The notes under the pieces: model-generated
What the model was told of the DNA's origin: nothing
What the model saw: the letters and a program-made list of their open reading frames with translations, nothing else
The model's database searches: none
Origin: Planctomycetaceae bacterium
Lineage (GTDB): Bacteria > Planctomycetota > Planctomycetia > Planctomycetales > Planctomycetaceae
Reading direction: 5' to 3'
Length of the DNA: 64,000 nucleotides
NCBI GenBank assembly: GCA_041398785.1
Contig: JAWKUA010000001.1
Coordinates: forward strand, 1 to 64,000
Position numbers and translations under genes: made by a program
In this document: piece after piece, positions 54,705 to 63,872 of the stretch
How the letters are laid out: every line of letters begins with the position of its first letter
Numbering within the stretch: position 1 is the first letter of the stretch

Positions 54705-56921
54705 TTACAGCAGGCTGAGTTCCAACATGCGGCGCACGAGTTCTCTGGCTACCGGTCCGGCCGTTCGGCCTCCGCTGCCGCCGTGTTCCAACACGACCAC
54801 GAACGCGAACTGTGGACGATCTGCCGGGACGTAGCCGGCGAACCAGGCGTGGTCCGGCTTGCCGGGAGTCGTTTCTGCGGTGCCCGTTTTTCCGGCGATG
54901 GCGACGACAGGTAGCCGCACCGTTCGAAAGGCGGTTCCGGAAGGTTCCTGAACCGCGGCCGTCAGCCCTTCCCGAATTCGTTCCAGTGTAGATACCTGCA
55001 GCCCGGGAATTCGCCGGCGCGGATTCGGATGCGGAGCGTCACTAATGTCGCCAGCCGTGCGAGCGACGCCGTCCTGGCTGACGACATGCGGAGTCACCAG
55101 CCAGCCTCCGTTGGCAATCGCCGCCATCATCCGGACCATCTGCAGCGGAGTCGCGGTGAGCTGTGACTGGCCAATCGCAAGGCCGAGAGCTTCGCGTTCC
55201 AGGCCGCGACGGCCCGACTGCGCCGCACCGATCGTTCGTTCCGATGACGGCAGTGTTCCTTTTTTTTCGAACGGAAGGTCGACACCGGTGGGGCGCCCGA
55301 ATTCAAATCGTTCGGACCAGTCGACCAGCGGTGCAATCCCCGTCTTCTGTGCCACCGAAAAAAAATAGACGTTGCACGATTCGGAAAGTGCCCGGCGCAG
55401 AGTCAGATTGCCGTGACCGGAACCGTACAGCCGAAAGATCAGGCAGCGGTGTTCGTCGGGGTTGCTCAGGTATCCGCGGCAGAAGAACGTTGCATCGGGG
55501 TCGAGTACACCGGATTCCATCCCTGCCGCGGCGGTCACGGGCTTGAAGACGGAGCCCGGTGGCAGCGCCATGGAGGTGACTCGCGAAACGAACGGGCGAC
55601 GCGTGTCCGCGTTGGCGGCATCCCAGTCGCGCTGAGATCCCGAAACGTACAGCGACAGAGCGAACTTCGGAGCACTCGCGGCGGCAAGCAGGCGGCCGGA
55701 TTGAACATCCATAACAACGACGCTGGCACCGACGGGTATCGTCTGCGGTTCGCTTTTATCGGGATCGTCATTGGAATCGCTGAGCAGCAACTCGGGGGGA
55801 CGTTCGGCGAGTGCTTCCTGGAGAAGTCGCTCCGCATGTTGCTGCAACGGCACGCTGAGCGTCAGCACGATGTCGCGTCCGGCGATCGGTTTTCTGACTT
55901 CTGTCGATTCGACAATTTCCTGACGACGATTGCGAACGATCTTCCGCAGGCCGGGCGTGCCGCTCAGGTGCCGATTGGCACTGAGTTCGACGCCGAAGCG
56001 ACCTGTTTTCGGCCGCCAGTTGGCCAGCCGCAGTGCACCAGCCGGAGTCTCGGATTTGGCAAGTTCATCGTCAGTCAGCGGCGTGCGTGCTCCGACAACA
56101 TGCGGAGCAAATTGGGTGTGCGGATACGTTCGCTGCGTTCCGGCGGCAATTCGGACGCCGGGAAAACGTTCCGGGTGTTCGCGAATTTCCGCGGCCACGG
56201 CCAGCGGCACGTCCGGCACGACAACGTGAAAATCTTCTTCTTCGCGAACGACGATTCGGTCTGCTTCCGACCGGGTTGGCGGTTCCGTCAGGGCTCGTCG
56301 CACGGCGGACGCGAAACTCATCAGCGGGCCATCGTCGCCGGTATCCGGTTTCAGCAGGTCGTCGTCGCTGAGCACGTCGTGGGAAAATCGCCGGCGGTTC
56401 ACGGAGTCGGCGATTCGCGTCACCGTTTGCTGAATGGTCTCGCGCCGCCGACACAGCTCACTGTCGGGAAGCGAGCAGACAGCGGACATGGCCTGCCACA
56501 GATTTCCGCGGGCCTGAAGAATGGCGGCCTGCGTGTCGGCGACGAGTTTCTCGTCACGACGTTCGTCGCTGGTCAGTTGGGCGCGCACCTGGCGCCGCAG
56601 CCACGCGTCGTCGACAGGTTCCTGCAGCCAGCGGTAGTGGACTTCGACGGCGTACTGATCGACGTCGGCCGCCAGCACGTCATTGTCGGTCAGGATCCTT
56701 CCGTCGCGGGCCGGCAGAACTTCATATTCGGTCGTCGTGATTTCCAGTGATTGCAGATAGCTTTGTTGCAGTCGGGATTGGACATACCCGATTCTCACCA
56801 GAACGACGACCGCGGCGGCGACGAATGCCGTCGCCAGAAATCGAAACCGAGACACGGATCCGGGGCCGATGGTCCCGCTGTCCGGCATGTCGAAGGCGGT
56901 ATGGCGAGGTTGATTCAGCAT
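54705..56921 (-). CDS. mrdA: penicillin-binding protein 2 (elongasome transpeptidase)
   Basis: From ATG 56921 the product has 738 residues. It has one N-terminal membrane helix (FLATAFVAAAVVVLVRIGYV), a long dimerisation region, and the transpeptidase domain with the three catalytic motifs: SVFK in LPPGSVFKPVTAA, SCN in LSESCNVYF, and KTGT in AGKTGTAET. It cross-links peptidoglycan in the elongasome. It is the last gene of mreB-mreC-mreD-mrdA, showing a full wall-elongation machine in this planctomycete. The longer upstream frame would overlap mreD and is rejected. Confidence 0.94.
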   Translation of the reverse strand: MLNQPRHTAFDMPDSGTIGPGSVSRFRFLATAFVAAAVVVLVRIGYVQSRLQQSYLQSLEITTTEYEVLPARDGRILTDNDVLAADVDQYAVEVHYRWLQEPVDDAWLRRQVRAQLTSDERRDEKLVADTQAAILQARGNLWQAMSAVCSLPDSELCRRRETIQQTVTRIADSVNRRRFSHDVLSDDDLLKPDTGDDGPLMSFASAVRRALTEPPTRSEADRIVVREEEDFHVVVPDVPLAVAAEIREHPERFPGVRIAAGTQRTYPHTQFAPHVVGARTPLTDDELAKSETPAGALRLANWRPKTGRFGVELSANRHLSGTPGLRKIVRNRRQEIVESTEVRKPIAGRDIVLTLSVPLQQHAERLLQEALAERPPELLLSDSNDDPDKSEPQTIPVGASVVVMDVQSGRLLAAASAPKFALSLYVSGSQRDWDAANADTRRPFVSRVTSMALPPGSVFKPVTAAAGMESGVLDPDATFFCRGYLSNPDEHRCLIFRLYGSGHGNLTLRRALSESCNVYFFSVAQKTGIAPLVDWSERFEFGRPTGVDLPFEKKGTLPSSERTIGAAQSGRRGLEREALGLAIGQSQLTATPLQMVRMMAAIANGGWLVTPHVVSQDGVARTAGDISDAPHPNPRRRIPGLQVSTLERIREGLTAAVQEPSGTAFRTVRLPVVAIAGKTGTAETTPGKPDHAWFAGYVPADRPQFAFVVVLEHGGSGGRTAGPVARELVRRMLELSLL

Positions 56922-57018
56922 TGCAGTCTGCCGTGACCGTCCCTCATCCGGCTTCCATTCGGTAGCCGGCTCGCGAATTCCGGCCGATACAAACAATCGA
57001 GTGCGCTGATCGGCGACA

Positions 57019-57525
57019 TCAGAATCGCATCGTATCCGCTCGCCGCCGCAGACCGAAATCGTCGGCCGCGCGGAACACGATTCCCAGCAACAAGCTGAGC
57101 GGCAGGGAAATCGCAGCGCAGCGGACGATGGAGGCCGCATCGAAGGTTGTCGCCCACGCATTTGTCGCGCGGTACGCCACCAGTGCCGCAGCGGTCAGCA
57201 GAGCGGGACGCAGCCATTCCGGAATCCGCTGCACCAGACTGCGTCGTTCAGAAAACTCATTCACGTCGGCATCGGATGCCAGCAGCACTGTCGCCGCCAC
57301 GGTCAGGAAGACGGGAACGACCGGGGCCGGCGTCGGGCGAGTGATCCAGTCGATGATCAGCATCACGCCGCCGATCAGCAGTCCCGACGAACTTCGAAAC
57401 CACAACATGCCGGCAACAACGGCCGGGAAGAAGATCGACCCGGCCGGCAACACGTCCGGTCGAGCACGTTCCGCCACCAGCGTGGCCCACAGCAACAGTA
57501 CCGTCAGAAGATTTCGTTTCAGCAT
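57019..57525 (-). CDS. mreD: MreD-like membrane protein
   Basis: The protein has 168 residues with about five membrane helices (LLTVLLLWATLVA, FFPAVVAGMLWF, GLLIGGVMLIIDWI, VFLTVAATVLLAS, AISLPLSLLLGIVF). MreD sequences are poorly conserved; size, helices and position between mreC and mrdA carry the assignment. It is the elongasome membrane partner of MreC. Confidence 0.75.
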   Translation of the reverse strand: MLKRNLLTVLLLWATLVAERARPDVLPAGSIFFPAVVAGMLWFRSSSGLLIGGVMLIIDWITRPTPAPVVPVFLTVAATVLLASDADVNEFSERRSLVQRIPEWLRPALLTAAALVAYRATNAWATTFDAASIVRCAAISLPLSLLLGIVFRAADDFGLRRRADTMRF

Positions 57526-57633
57526 GGCGGAAGTTCAGAACGCGGCGGGTTTAATGCGACAGTACGGTGCCTGGCAGCAGGATTGGATCGGTCGGGTTTC
57601 GGCAGGATCCGATGCGTGATGCGGGAAAGATCG

Positions 57634-58560
57634 TTACGGCGACCGTGCGAGCTGTTCTTCGCTGAGTTCCGCCTGCAGCACCGAGACACGATCCACCTGA
57701 GAAACATCGGTGGCCGGTTTGACGGTGATCGACCATTCGCCGCCGGACAGGAAGTCGGCTCGCGTCACAGTGCCGAAAAAGAGCCGGGGGCCCTTGACGC
57801 CTTCAATGTCCGCGGAGAACACGCTGTCACCGGCGGTTACGGATTCGGTGTAGGGAATTCCGGTCACCACGCAGCCCCCGTTGTCGTCACCGGTCAACAG
57901 TCCGATGGCACCGAAGTAGACTCCCTGTTCCGACTGGCGAACAACCTGAATTCTCGCTGTGAACTGCGACGACGTGACCGGCTGAATCAGACTGACCCAG
58001 CGACCCGTTTTTTCGATGCGGCCCACTACGGTCCGGCCGGACAGCGCCTGATCTCCAGGCCGCAGAGCATCAGATCGCCCTTTGTCGATCAGAATTCCGG
58101 AACCATCCAGCACCAGTTCCGATCGTCGCAGTCCCGCGGACTTGCCGACATCGATGAACAGGCCGTTCAGACGATCGGGCATTCCGTTTCCGCTCAGCAC
58201 TCCCGCGTCAACGGCCCTGTACTGCAGCAGCGACGGGCCCGCAATCACGGCCGCTTCGGCGTTCCTGGAAGATGTCTGCAACTGGTTCCGCAGCCGGGCG
58301 TTTTCGATCAGCAGGTGGCGGCGCTGAATTTCGTTTTGCCGAAGTTCGTCCTGCAGCGCTGCGAGTTCTTCATGGGGAACATCGCTGCGGCCGGGCACGG
58401 AGGAAATGGCCAGCACGGCGAATCGGCCGGGGCTGATGGCGTCGTGCAGCGTTGTACGGACGCCGGTCAGGTTATTGGTTCGATCCGCAGCGGCGGTCAG
58501 CAGCGCCAGCAGGATGACACCGCTGCAGTTCAGCCACAGATTGCGAACGGAGGATTGCAT
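57634..58560 (-). CDS. mreC: rod shape-determining protein MreC
   Basis: The protein has 308 residues. An N-terminal membrane helix is followed by a coiled coil (EELAALQDELRQNEIQRRHLLIENARLRNQLQ) and the MreC double beta-barrel domain (VDAGVLSGNGMPDRLNGLFIDVGKSAGLRRSELVLDG). GRTVVGRIEKTGRWVSLIQPVTSSQFTARIQV is typical. It is the extracytoplasmic scaffold of the elongasome and binds PBP2. Confidence 0.88.
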   Translation of the reverse strand: MQSSVRNLWLNCSGVILLALLTAAADRTNNLTGVRTTLHDAISPGRFAVLAISSVPGRSDVPHEELAALQDELRQNEIQRRHLLIENARLRNQLQTSSRNAEAAVIAGPSLLQYRAVDAGVLSGNGMPDRLNGLFIDVGKSAGLRRSELVLDGSGILIDKGRSDALRPGDQALSGRTVVGRIEKTGRWVSLIQPVTSSQFTARIQVVRQSEQGVYFGAIGLLTGDDNGGCVVTGIPYTESVTAGDSVFSADIEGVKGPRLFFGTVTRADFLSGGEWSITVKPATDVSQVDRVSVLQAELSEEQLARSP

Positions 58561-58623
58561 GGGAAACGATCGAGTGCTGGCGAAAGGGTGCCTTCCAAAG
58601 CGAATTCGAAATGCGAACGCCGG

Positions 58624-59673
58624 TCACACCTTCCTTTGTCCGTTGTCCAGACGGTCCCGCCATTGTTCCAGGTGGTCCAGGCAGATCATTGCGCCGCGAG
58701 TGACGGTGTTCCGCGGGGATTCGGCGATGCGAACCGGAATGCCCAGGTGCTGATTCAGGTAGCGATCGATTCCTCTTAGCAGGGCGACTCCGCCGGCGAG
58801 CACCATGCCGGTGTCGGCCAGATCGGCGACGAGTTCCGGCTGGCATTGTTCAATGGTGCCGCGGATGGCGTCGACGATCTGTTCCAGCGGTTCGTACAGC
58901 GCTTCGCGGACTTCTTCGCTGGTGATCATGGCCTTTCGGGGAATGCCGCTGGCGGTGTCCAGTCCGCTGACTTCCTGGCTGAGTTCGTGATCGAGCGGCG
59001 CAGCGCTGCCGATGTTCAGTTTCAATTGTTCCGCTGACTGTTCGCCGATGCGCAGGGAGTACCTTCGTCGCAGGTACAGAGCAATCGCGGTGTCCATGGA
59101 ATCACCGGCAATTCGAATCGAGCGGTTGGCGACGACATCACCCAGACTCATCACGGCAACTTCCGTGGTGCCTCCGCCGATATCACAGATCATGCTGGCC
59201 AGCGGTTCCGAAACAGGCAGACCGGCGCCGATTCCGGCGGCTCGCGATTCTTCGATCAGCCAGACCTGACCGGCACCCGCTCGTTCCGCGCTGTTGAAGA
59301 CTGCTCGCTTTTCCACAGCGGTGATACAGCCGGGAACGGCAATCACCACGCGGGGTTTCATACCGACACTCTGCCGGGCGGCCTTGCGAATGAAGTAGCG
59401 AAGCATCGCCTCGGTGAGTTCAAAATCGCTGATGACTCCGTGCCGAACCGGGCGAACAGCGGAGATGCTGTCGGGAGTTCGCCCCAGCATCTGGTGAGCC
59501 AGCTTTCCCACAGCGGCACCTTTTCCGGCGACGCGTTTGGTTCCTTTCGGCACCGCGACCACAGACGGTTCGTCCAGACGAATTCCTTCTCCCGGCAGCC
59601 CGATGCGGGTCGACGTGGTGCCCAGATCGATGGCAAGATCGGAGCAAAAGGATTGTCGAAGCCAGTTCAGCAT
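58624..59673 (-). CDS. mreB: rod shape-determining protein MreB
   Basis: From ATG 59673 the product has 349 residues of actin-fold MreB. Phosphate loops CSDLAIDLGTTSTRIGLPG and MICDIGGGTTEVAVMSLG are complete. SIRIAGDSMDTAIALYLRRRY and MVLAGGVALLRGIDRYL are family motifs. A longer upstream frame only translates the heptamer repeats, so it is rejected. It organises the elongasome together with MreC, MreD and PBP2. Confidence 0.95.
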   Translation of the reverse strand: MLNWLRQSFCSDLAIDLGTTSTRIGLPGEGIRLDEPSVVAVPKGTKRVAGKGAAVGKLAHQMLGRTPDSISAVRPVRHGVISDFELTEAMLRYFIRKAARQSVGMKPRVVIAVPGCITAVEKRAVFNSAERAGAGQVWLIEESRAAGIGAGLPVSEPLASMICDIGGGTTEVAVMSLGDVVANRSIRIAGDSMDTAIALYLRRRYSLRIGEQSAEQLKLNIGSAAPLDHELSQEVSGLDTASGIPRKAMITSEEVREALYEPLEQIVDAIRGTIEQCQPELVADLADTGMVLAGGVALLRGIDRYLNQHLGIPVRIAESPRNTVTRGAMICLDHLEQWRDRLDNGQRKV

Positions 59674-59769
59674 CCGTGCCGGGGCCTTCGTGACGGGTTG
59701 GAGAAGTGCGAAGGTTTTATCCGGGAAACCGGCAATTGCTGCAAGACGGGGATTGCGGCGCCGGGATTT

Positions 59770-59797
59770 GAAATCTGAAATCTGAAATCTGAAATCT
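59770..59797. repeat. heptamer tandem repeat (GAAATCT), copy 2
   Basis: Four perfect GAAATCT units on the plus strand, about 100 bp upstream of mreB. It is the same unit as the array at 25630-25664. Confidence 0.9.
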
Positions 59798-59819
59798 CGG
59801 ATGTCGAATCTCAAACGCC

Positions 59820-59856
59820 AAACGGGCGAGTTCCCTCTTCGAGAACTCGCCCGTTT
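59820..59856 (-). terminator. hairpin after the enhancer-binding-protein homologue gene
   Basis: A perfect 14-bp stem (59820-59833 with 59843-59856) with a 9-base loop ends in TTT on the minus strand, followed by GGCGTTTG. It lies 30 bp downstream of the gene stop and upstream of mreB, so it probably separates the two transcripts. Confidence 0.7.
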
Positions 59857-59885
59857 CGTGGGCCGCGAATCTGGTGTCTCGCGTT

Positions 59886-61382
59886 TTACGCTGCTCGGCG
59901 TTCGGCGGTTTGATGCTGAACGCGGATGTTGGACCCCGGGCCCCCACGCGGCGGGTAGCCGTATTCTCTGAGTTTGCCGGACAGCGTTCGCAGTCCGATC
60001 TTCAGGATCTGAGCCGTTCGTTCACGATTGCCGTTGCAGCGGGCAAATGTCGATTCGATCAGCTTGCGTTCCATTTCGCGAAGAGTCATGCCGACGGATT
60101 CGACGCCCGCATCTTCGACATCTTCGTTCTTCAGCCACGACCGCAGTGAATCGGCGGTGATGGCTTCGGTGACGGACAGCGTGCAGGCTCGTTCGATCAC
60201 GTTCTGCAGTTCCCGCACGTTGCCGGGCCACGGGTGCGCTTCGAGCACTCGCAGGGCTTCCGACGTGATTTCCCGCGGCGGGCGTCCTTCCTTCAGCGCA
60301 AACTGAGCGATGAAGTGTTCGACCAGCAGGGGAATGTCGTTCTGGCGAACTCGCAGCGGCGGCGACTGCAGCGTGATGCCGCTCAGGTGCTGCAGCAGAT
60401 CGTCGCGGAACCGTCCTTCCATTGCCAGGCGGTTCAGGTCGCAGTGAGTCGCGGCGATGAAGCGGATATTCGGAGCGTCCTTCGTGTCATTCAGCAGCGC
60501 GGTGGCGCGCTGTTCCAGCAGTTGAGCCAGTCGCTTTTGAAACGGCAGAGCCACGGTGTCGACGTTGTCCAGCAGGATGGAACCGCCTTCCGCGAGTTTC
60601 AGATAGCCGGGAAAGCCGTCCGGAATTCCGTCACCGAAGAGCTGATGTTCCAGCGTTTCGACCGAATGCAGGCTGCAATCGATTCGCAGGAAGGGCTTGC
60701 CGGCCCGGCGGCTGCAGCGGTGCAGTCCTTCGGCAATCAGCGTTGTTCCGCTGCCGGACTCACCTCGCACCAGAACCGTGCGATCATCGGCGGCGGCGAT
60801 GCGAATGCTTTCCCGCAGCGACTGCATGGCGGGAGTGCTGCCGACCAGATCCATCAGGTTGCGGTTCAGCAACTGGCGTCGCAGCTTTTCATTTTCACGA
60901 ATCAGTTCGCACTTCTGAATGGCCGTCAGCAGTGCGGCACCGAAGCGAGTTGCGGTGAACGGCCGTTCGATCATTTCGCATTCGAACGTCGGCACCGTTT
61001 CGCGTCCCCACCGGGAATCTTCCGAAACCAGGCACAGGATCTGGGCAGCCTTCGAATGGCTTCGAATGGCGGCATTGACTTCCTGCAGCCGCGACACCTG
61101 GTCGGCGTCGTCGATGATGCAGATCTGAAATTCCTGCCGGCTGAGGTGAAACAGCATGGCATCCGGACTGTCCGTTTCGCAGACAAACAGGCCGCGTTTG
61201 CGAACGTCATCGGCCAGCAACTGCCGTGCTCCTGGGCGAGTGGAAAAGACCAGCACCGATTGTGGTGCCGGAGCCGCTTCAGGCGGAGCTGGCGGAGTCG
61301 CTTCTGCAGGCGCTGAGGCGGCCGCGCCGGGGAATTGCAGAATCTGCGGCCCATGATGAGCGCCGGACGGGAACTCGTTCAT
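59886..61382 (-). CDS. NtrC-type enhancer-binding protein homologue with lost ATPase residues
   Basis: From ATG 61382, with AGAGGA upstream, the product has 498 residues. It has an N-terminal receiver-like domain (about 41-155) without the usual acidic pair and with Arg-Pro-Phe in place of Lys-Pro-Phe, a bEBP AAA+ domain (about 177-400) and a Fis-type HTH (about 450-474, RERTAQILKIGLRTLSGKLREYG). Walker A is GESGSGTT at 207-214 with Thr instead of Lys. Walker B ends LLDN at 270-273 with Asn for Glu. The sigma-54 contact loop GAFTGA is replaced by GIPDGFPG (252-259). PWPGNVREL and PPLRVRQNDIP are kept. It probably binds DNA without ATP-driven sigma-54 activation. Confidence 0.88.
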   Translation of the reverse strand: MNEFPSGAHHGPQILQFPGAAASAPAEATPPAPPEAAPAPQSVLVFSTRPGARQLLADDVRKRGLFVCETDSPDAMLFHLSRQEFQICIIDDADQVSRLQEVNAAIRSHSKAAQILCLVSEDSRWGRETVPTFECEMIERPFTATRFGAALLTAIQKCELIRENEKLRRQLLNRNLMDLVGSTPAMQSLRESIRIAAADDRTVLVRGESGSGTTLIAEGLHRCSRRAGKPFLRIDCSLHSVETLEHQLFGDGIPDGFPGYLKLAEGGSILLDNVDTVALPFQKRLAQLLEQRATALLNDTKDAPNIRFIAATHCDLNRLAMEGRFRDDLLQHLSGITLQSPPLRVRQNDIPLLVEHFIAQFALKEGRPPREITSEALRVLEAHPWPGNVRELQNVIERACTLSVTEAITADSLRSWLKNEDVEDAGVESVGMTLREMERKLIESTFARCNGNRERTAQILKIGLRTLSGKLREYGYPPRGGPGSNIRVQHQTAERRAA

Positions 61383-61835
61383 GACGTCCTCTACTTGTGT
61401 CGGGGGCGAAGGGAGAGAGAGGCAGGAATGCGAGTCACGGTGTGATGGCGACACCAGAGACGTGTCAGCACACCGTTCGGCCTCCGGGGAAGGAAGCACG
61501 ACTTGCAGGGAATTCCGGTTACCGATGCCCGAGAAGACACCGATCAGACGGAACGAAGGGAGAAGGAGAGAGGAATGAGGTGGACTCAGAGTTGAGCCCG
61601 GTTTGAGAGACCGAGTGATAATTCCGATTCGGTTTTTGTGTCAACACGGTTTTCGTCGAAATCAACCGAATCGATTCGCAATCGGCAGAAAAACGTCTCG
61701 GTACCAGGATGCACCCGGAACCGAACAGGACGCCGCTCCAAAAAATGGAACTCCACCGGCACTTTCTGCTGAACGTTGAGCGGCCGTTCCGGTTGCCGCG
61801 CGCCGTGTTCAATGCTCAATTCTGCGGGTTAGCGA
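61383..61835. other. leader of the enhancer-binding-protein homologue gene
   Basis: This 453-bp gap lies between the gene starting at 61382 and the end of the next minus-strand gene. Apart from the candidate promoter at 61615-61644 and purine-rich GA stretches (61561-61580), I see nothing. Confidence 0.45.
61615..61644 (-). promoter_or_regulatory. candidate sigma-70-type promoter
   Basis: On the minus strand TTGACA is followed after 18 bases by TATCAC. A perfect -35 box and a moderate -10 box lie about 230 bp upstream of the 61382 start codon. It is a pattern match only, but the -35 is exact and the gap is otherwise AT-richer than the surroundings. Confidence 0.45.
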
Positions 61836-63872
61836 TCAATGCTGATAGGCGAACGCGCCGGGATCAGAATTGAACTGCTTCATGGTTTCACGCGACGTGA
61901 ACAGGTACAGACGATCGCGATACCAGAGTGCGTAGTCCAGGCTGCCTTCGTGCTCCTCGCCCTCATTCACCAGCAGCACAGCATCGTTTCCTCCCACGGC
62001 CGCCGCGTAACGTGACGGTTCCGCCTGAAATCTGGCGACCGCTTCGGGAGAACTGAAGTAATAGGTCTTCAGCGCGTACATGGCCGTCAGCGTTTCTGAG
62101 GCATCCACCAGTTCGCGCTGGTCGCGCAGAGCGACCGGGCAGAATCCCTTGAATCCCGTCAGGTGGCCTCGCCTGGCAAGACGAACTCGCTGAGCTTCGC
62201 GGCGTTCCGTCTGCTGACGCTGTTTCAGCAGTTCGGCGTTGACCGTTTTTTGAGTCGGAGCGACAAGCAGCGGATTTCCCGCCGTTCCATCGCCGGATCG
62301 TTCCGTATTGCGAATCGCGATCCTGCGGGCCTCCGGCTTCGGTTCCGGCCGCGACGTCGACGCCGGTGCAGCAGAAGGTTGCTTGCTGCCACTGACCGGT
62401 GGCAGGGCGATCGATCGAGTCGGTTCGCTGAATTCGTCAGCGTCCGCCGACTTGTCGGCAATCGGATCATCGTCAGATTGCGGATCAGTGTCGGTGGCCG
62501 GTGGCAGCGGAGTATTGGACGACGCCGAATTCATGAACGGATTCTGTGAAGCCACACTGTCTGCTGCGAACTCATCCGCTGCGAATCGATCTTCTGCGAA
62601 CTCATCCGACGCGGGGTCTTCCCGATCAAACTCGTCGGAATCGCTGTCTTCCGCGCCGGAAGTTTTTTCGTCATGGCCACCCGACGGAAACGGCTCGGAG
62701 AAATCACTGGCCGTTGCCGACCCTCCGACCGCAGACCTGGCATCGCGGCTGTCAAGGCGCACTCCCGTGAACGGATTCCCCTGAACGGCCGGTTGCGGTT
62801 CGCCGTCGTCCGAATCACCGGCCGGTACGTTTCTCGCCGTAGCGAACGAATCGTCGGTGACCTGATCGTCTGACGGCCGGCGATCCTGCTGCAGCTCAGG
62901 TGCCGGAAGCCTCGGTTCCTGTTCGATCGTTCGCGAAGCCATGTCCGCCGGGACGTCGTCGATCAGCGAATCGAGATCCAGCAGCATGCCTGCTTCGTCA
63001 GCGGTTCCACGATCGGTGAATGGATCGATGAAATCGTCGTCAGCGGACTTGGCAACCGGCTGTGAAACCGATGCGGCACGTGCCTGAGGTCGCTGAGCCG
63101 CAGCGGCTGCCGCCCCGCCTGCCGGCTGCCGCACGCCATTCTGCGACTGCGTGTGAGCGACTCCGGCGGCGGCCGGCTGTTGAACCGGGAACTGCTGGCC
63201 CTGTTGCCGAGCGCCCTGTTGCTGACCATTCGCGCCGAACTGATCGCCGGGGTACTGATTCGCTGCGGGAGGAACCGGTCGATACTGGTTTCGGGCCTGG
63301 TTCTGCTGGGCTCCTGGGTTTCCCGCGGAGTTCTGCGAAAACGAGCCCGTACGTCCGTTCGGCAGAATGCTTCCGTCCGGCATTCGAATTGGCGGCGGTG
63401 ATCCGGCTTCCAGGCTGGTGTTCATCTCCGGCTGGCTTTTGGATCGGAATCGATTAAAGAACCTGCCCAGCACTCCCGGCTGCTTCGGTGCCTGGGGAGC
63501 CTCCGATTTGCGACGGATCAGGTCGGTCCGCGGCGTGGTGGCATAGGGAAGATCCTGCGCCCGCATCGACGGCATCTGCTGGCCGCTTTCCTGAAACAAG
63601 CGGTTCAGTTCCTGATTCACCGTCGTTGAAGGTCCGTTCCCCGGCGTCTCCGAGGCCGTTTGGTACTGAGCCTGAGCGACGGCCGAACGGCGATTGCCCG
63701 AACGTTCAATAGCGGGCACCGGCTTCAGCGGAACCAGTCCGGTTGCTCGCGATAGCGGAACGTTCGGCTGCTGCTCGGACGCAAACACGCCGCTGGCAAA
63801 CAGAGAAAGCCCGGGCGCGGCCGAGACGGCAAGTGTCAGCAGACAGCGTTGCAGGATTCGGTGTTTGAGCAT
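61836..63872 (-). CDS. large exported low-complexity protein with duplicated YHS-like C-terminus
   Basis: The protein has 678 residues. A signal peptide (LTLAVSAAPGLSLFASGVFA) precedes a Gln/Pro/Ala-rich region (GQQQGARQQGQQFPVQQP), then an acidic region with tandem DEF repeats (ASDEFAEDRFAADEFAADS). The final 110 residues resemble two YHS-type modules: GFKGFCPVALRDQRELV...YYFSSPEAVARFQAEPSRYA and ALWYRDRLYLFTSRETMKQFNSDPGAFA. Only the first keeps a Cys. The disordered part may be a spacer through the envelope. The function is unknown; the C-terminus recalls the lipoprotein at 1291-2331. Confidence 0.75.
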   Translation of the reverse strand: MLKHRILQRCLLTLAVSAAPGLSLFASGVFASEQQPNVPLSRATGLVPLKPVPAIERSGNRRSAVAQAQYQTASETPGNGPSTTVNQELNRLFQESGQQMPSMRAQDLPYATTPRTDLIRRKSEAPQAPKQPGVLGRFFNRFRSKSQPEMNTSLEAGSPPPIRMPDGSILPNGRTGSFSQNSAGNPGAQQNQARNQYRPVPPAANQYPGDQFGANGQQQGARQQGQQFPVQQPAAAGVAHTQSQNGVRQPAGGAAAAAAQRPQARAASVSQPVAKSADDDFIDPFTDRGTADEAGMLLDLDSLIDDVPADMASRTIEQEPRLPAPELQQDRRPSDDQVTDDSFATARNVPAGDSDDGEPQPAVQGNPFTGVRLDSRDARSAVGGSATASDFSEPFPSGGHDEKTSGAEDSDSDEFDREDPASDEFAEDRFAADEFAADSVASQNPFMNSASSNTPLPPATDTDPQSDDDPIADKSADADEFSEPTRSIALPPVSGSKQPSAAPASTSRPEPKPEARRIAIRNTERSGDGTAGNPLLVAPTQKTVNAELLKQRQQTERREAQRVRLARRGHLTGFKGFCPVALRDQRELVDASETLTAMYALKTYYFSSPEAVARFQAEPSRYAAAVGGNDAVLLVNEGEEHEGSLDYALWYRDRLYLFTSRETMKQFNSDPGAFAYQH

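Noticed and set aside
56922..57161. N-terminal extension of PBP2
   Set aside because: It overlaps the mreD coding region and precedes the membrane anchor; no conserved residues.
59674..59814. N-terminal extension of MreB
   Set aside because: It only translates the GAAATCT repeats and low-conservation leader; the family N-terminus starts at 59673.
60234..61316. A 360-codon plus-strand frame over the enhancer-binding-protein homologue
   Set aside because: Shadow of the conserved AAA+ gene; Gln/Arg-rich with no motif.
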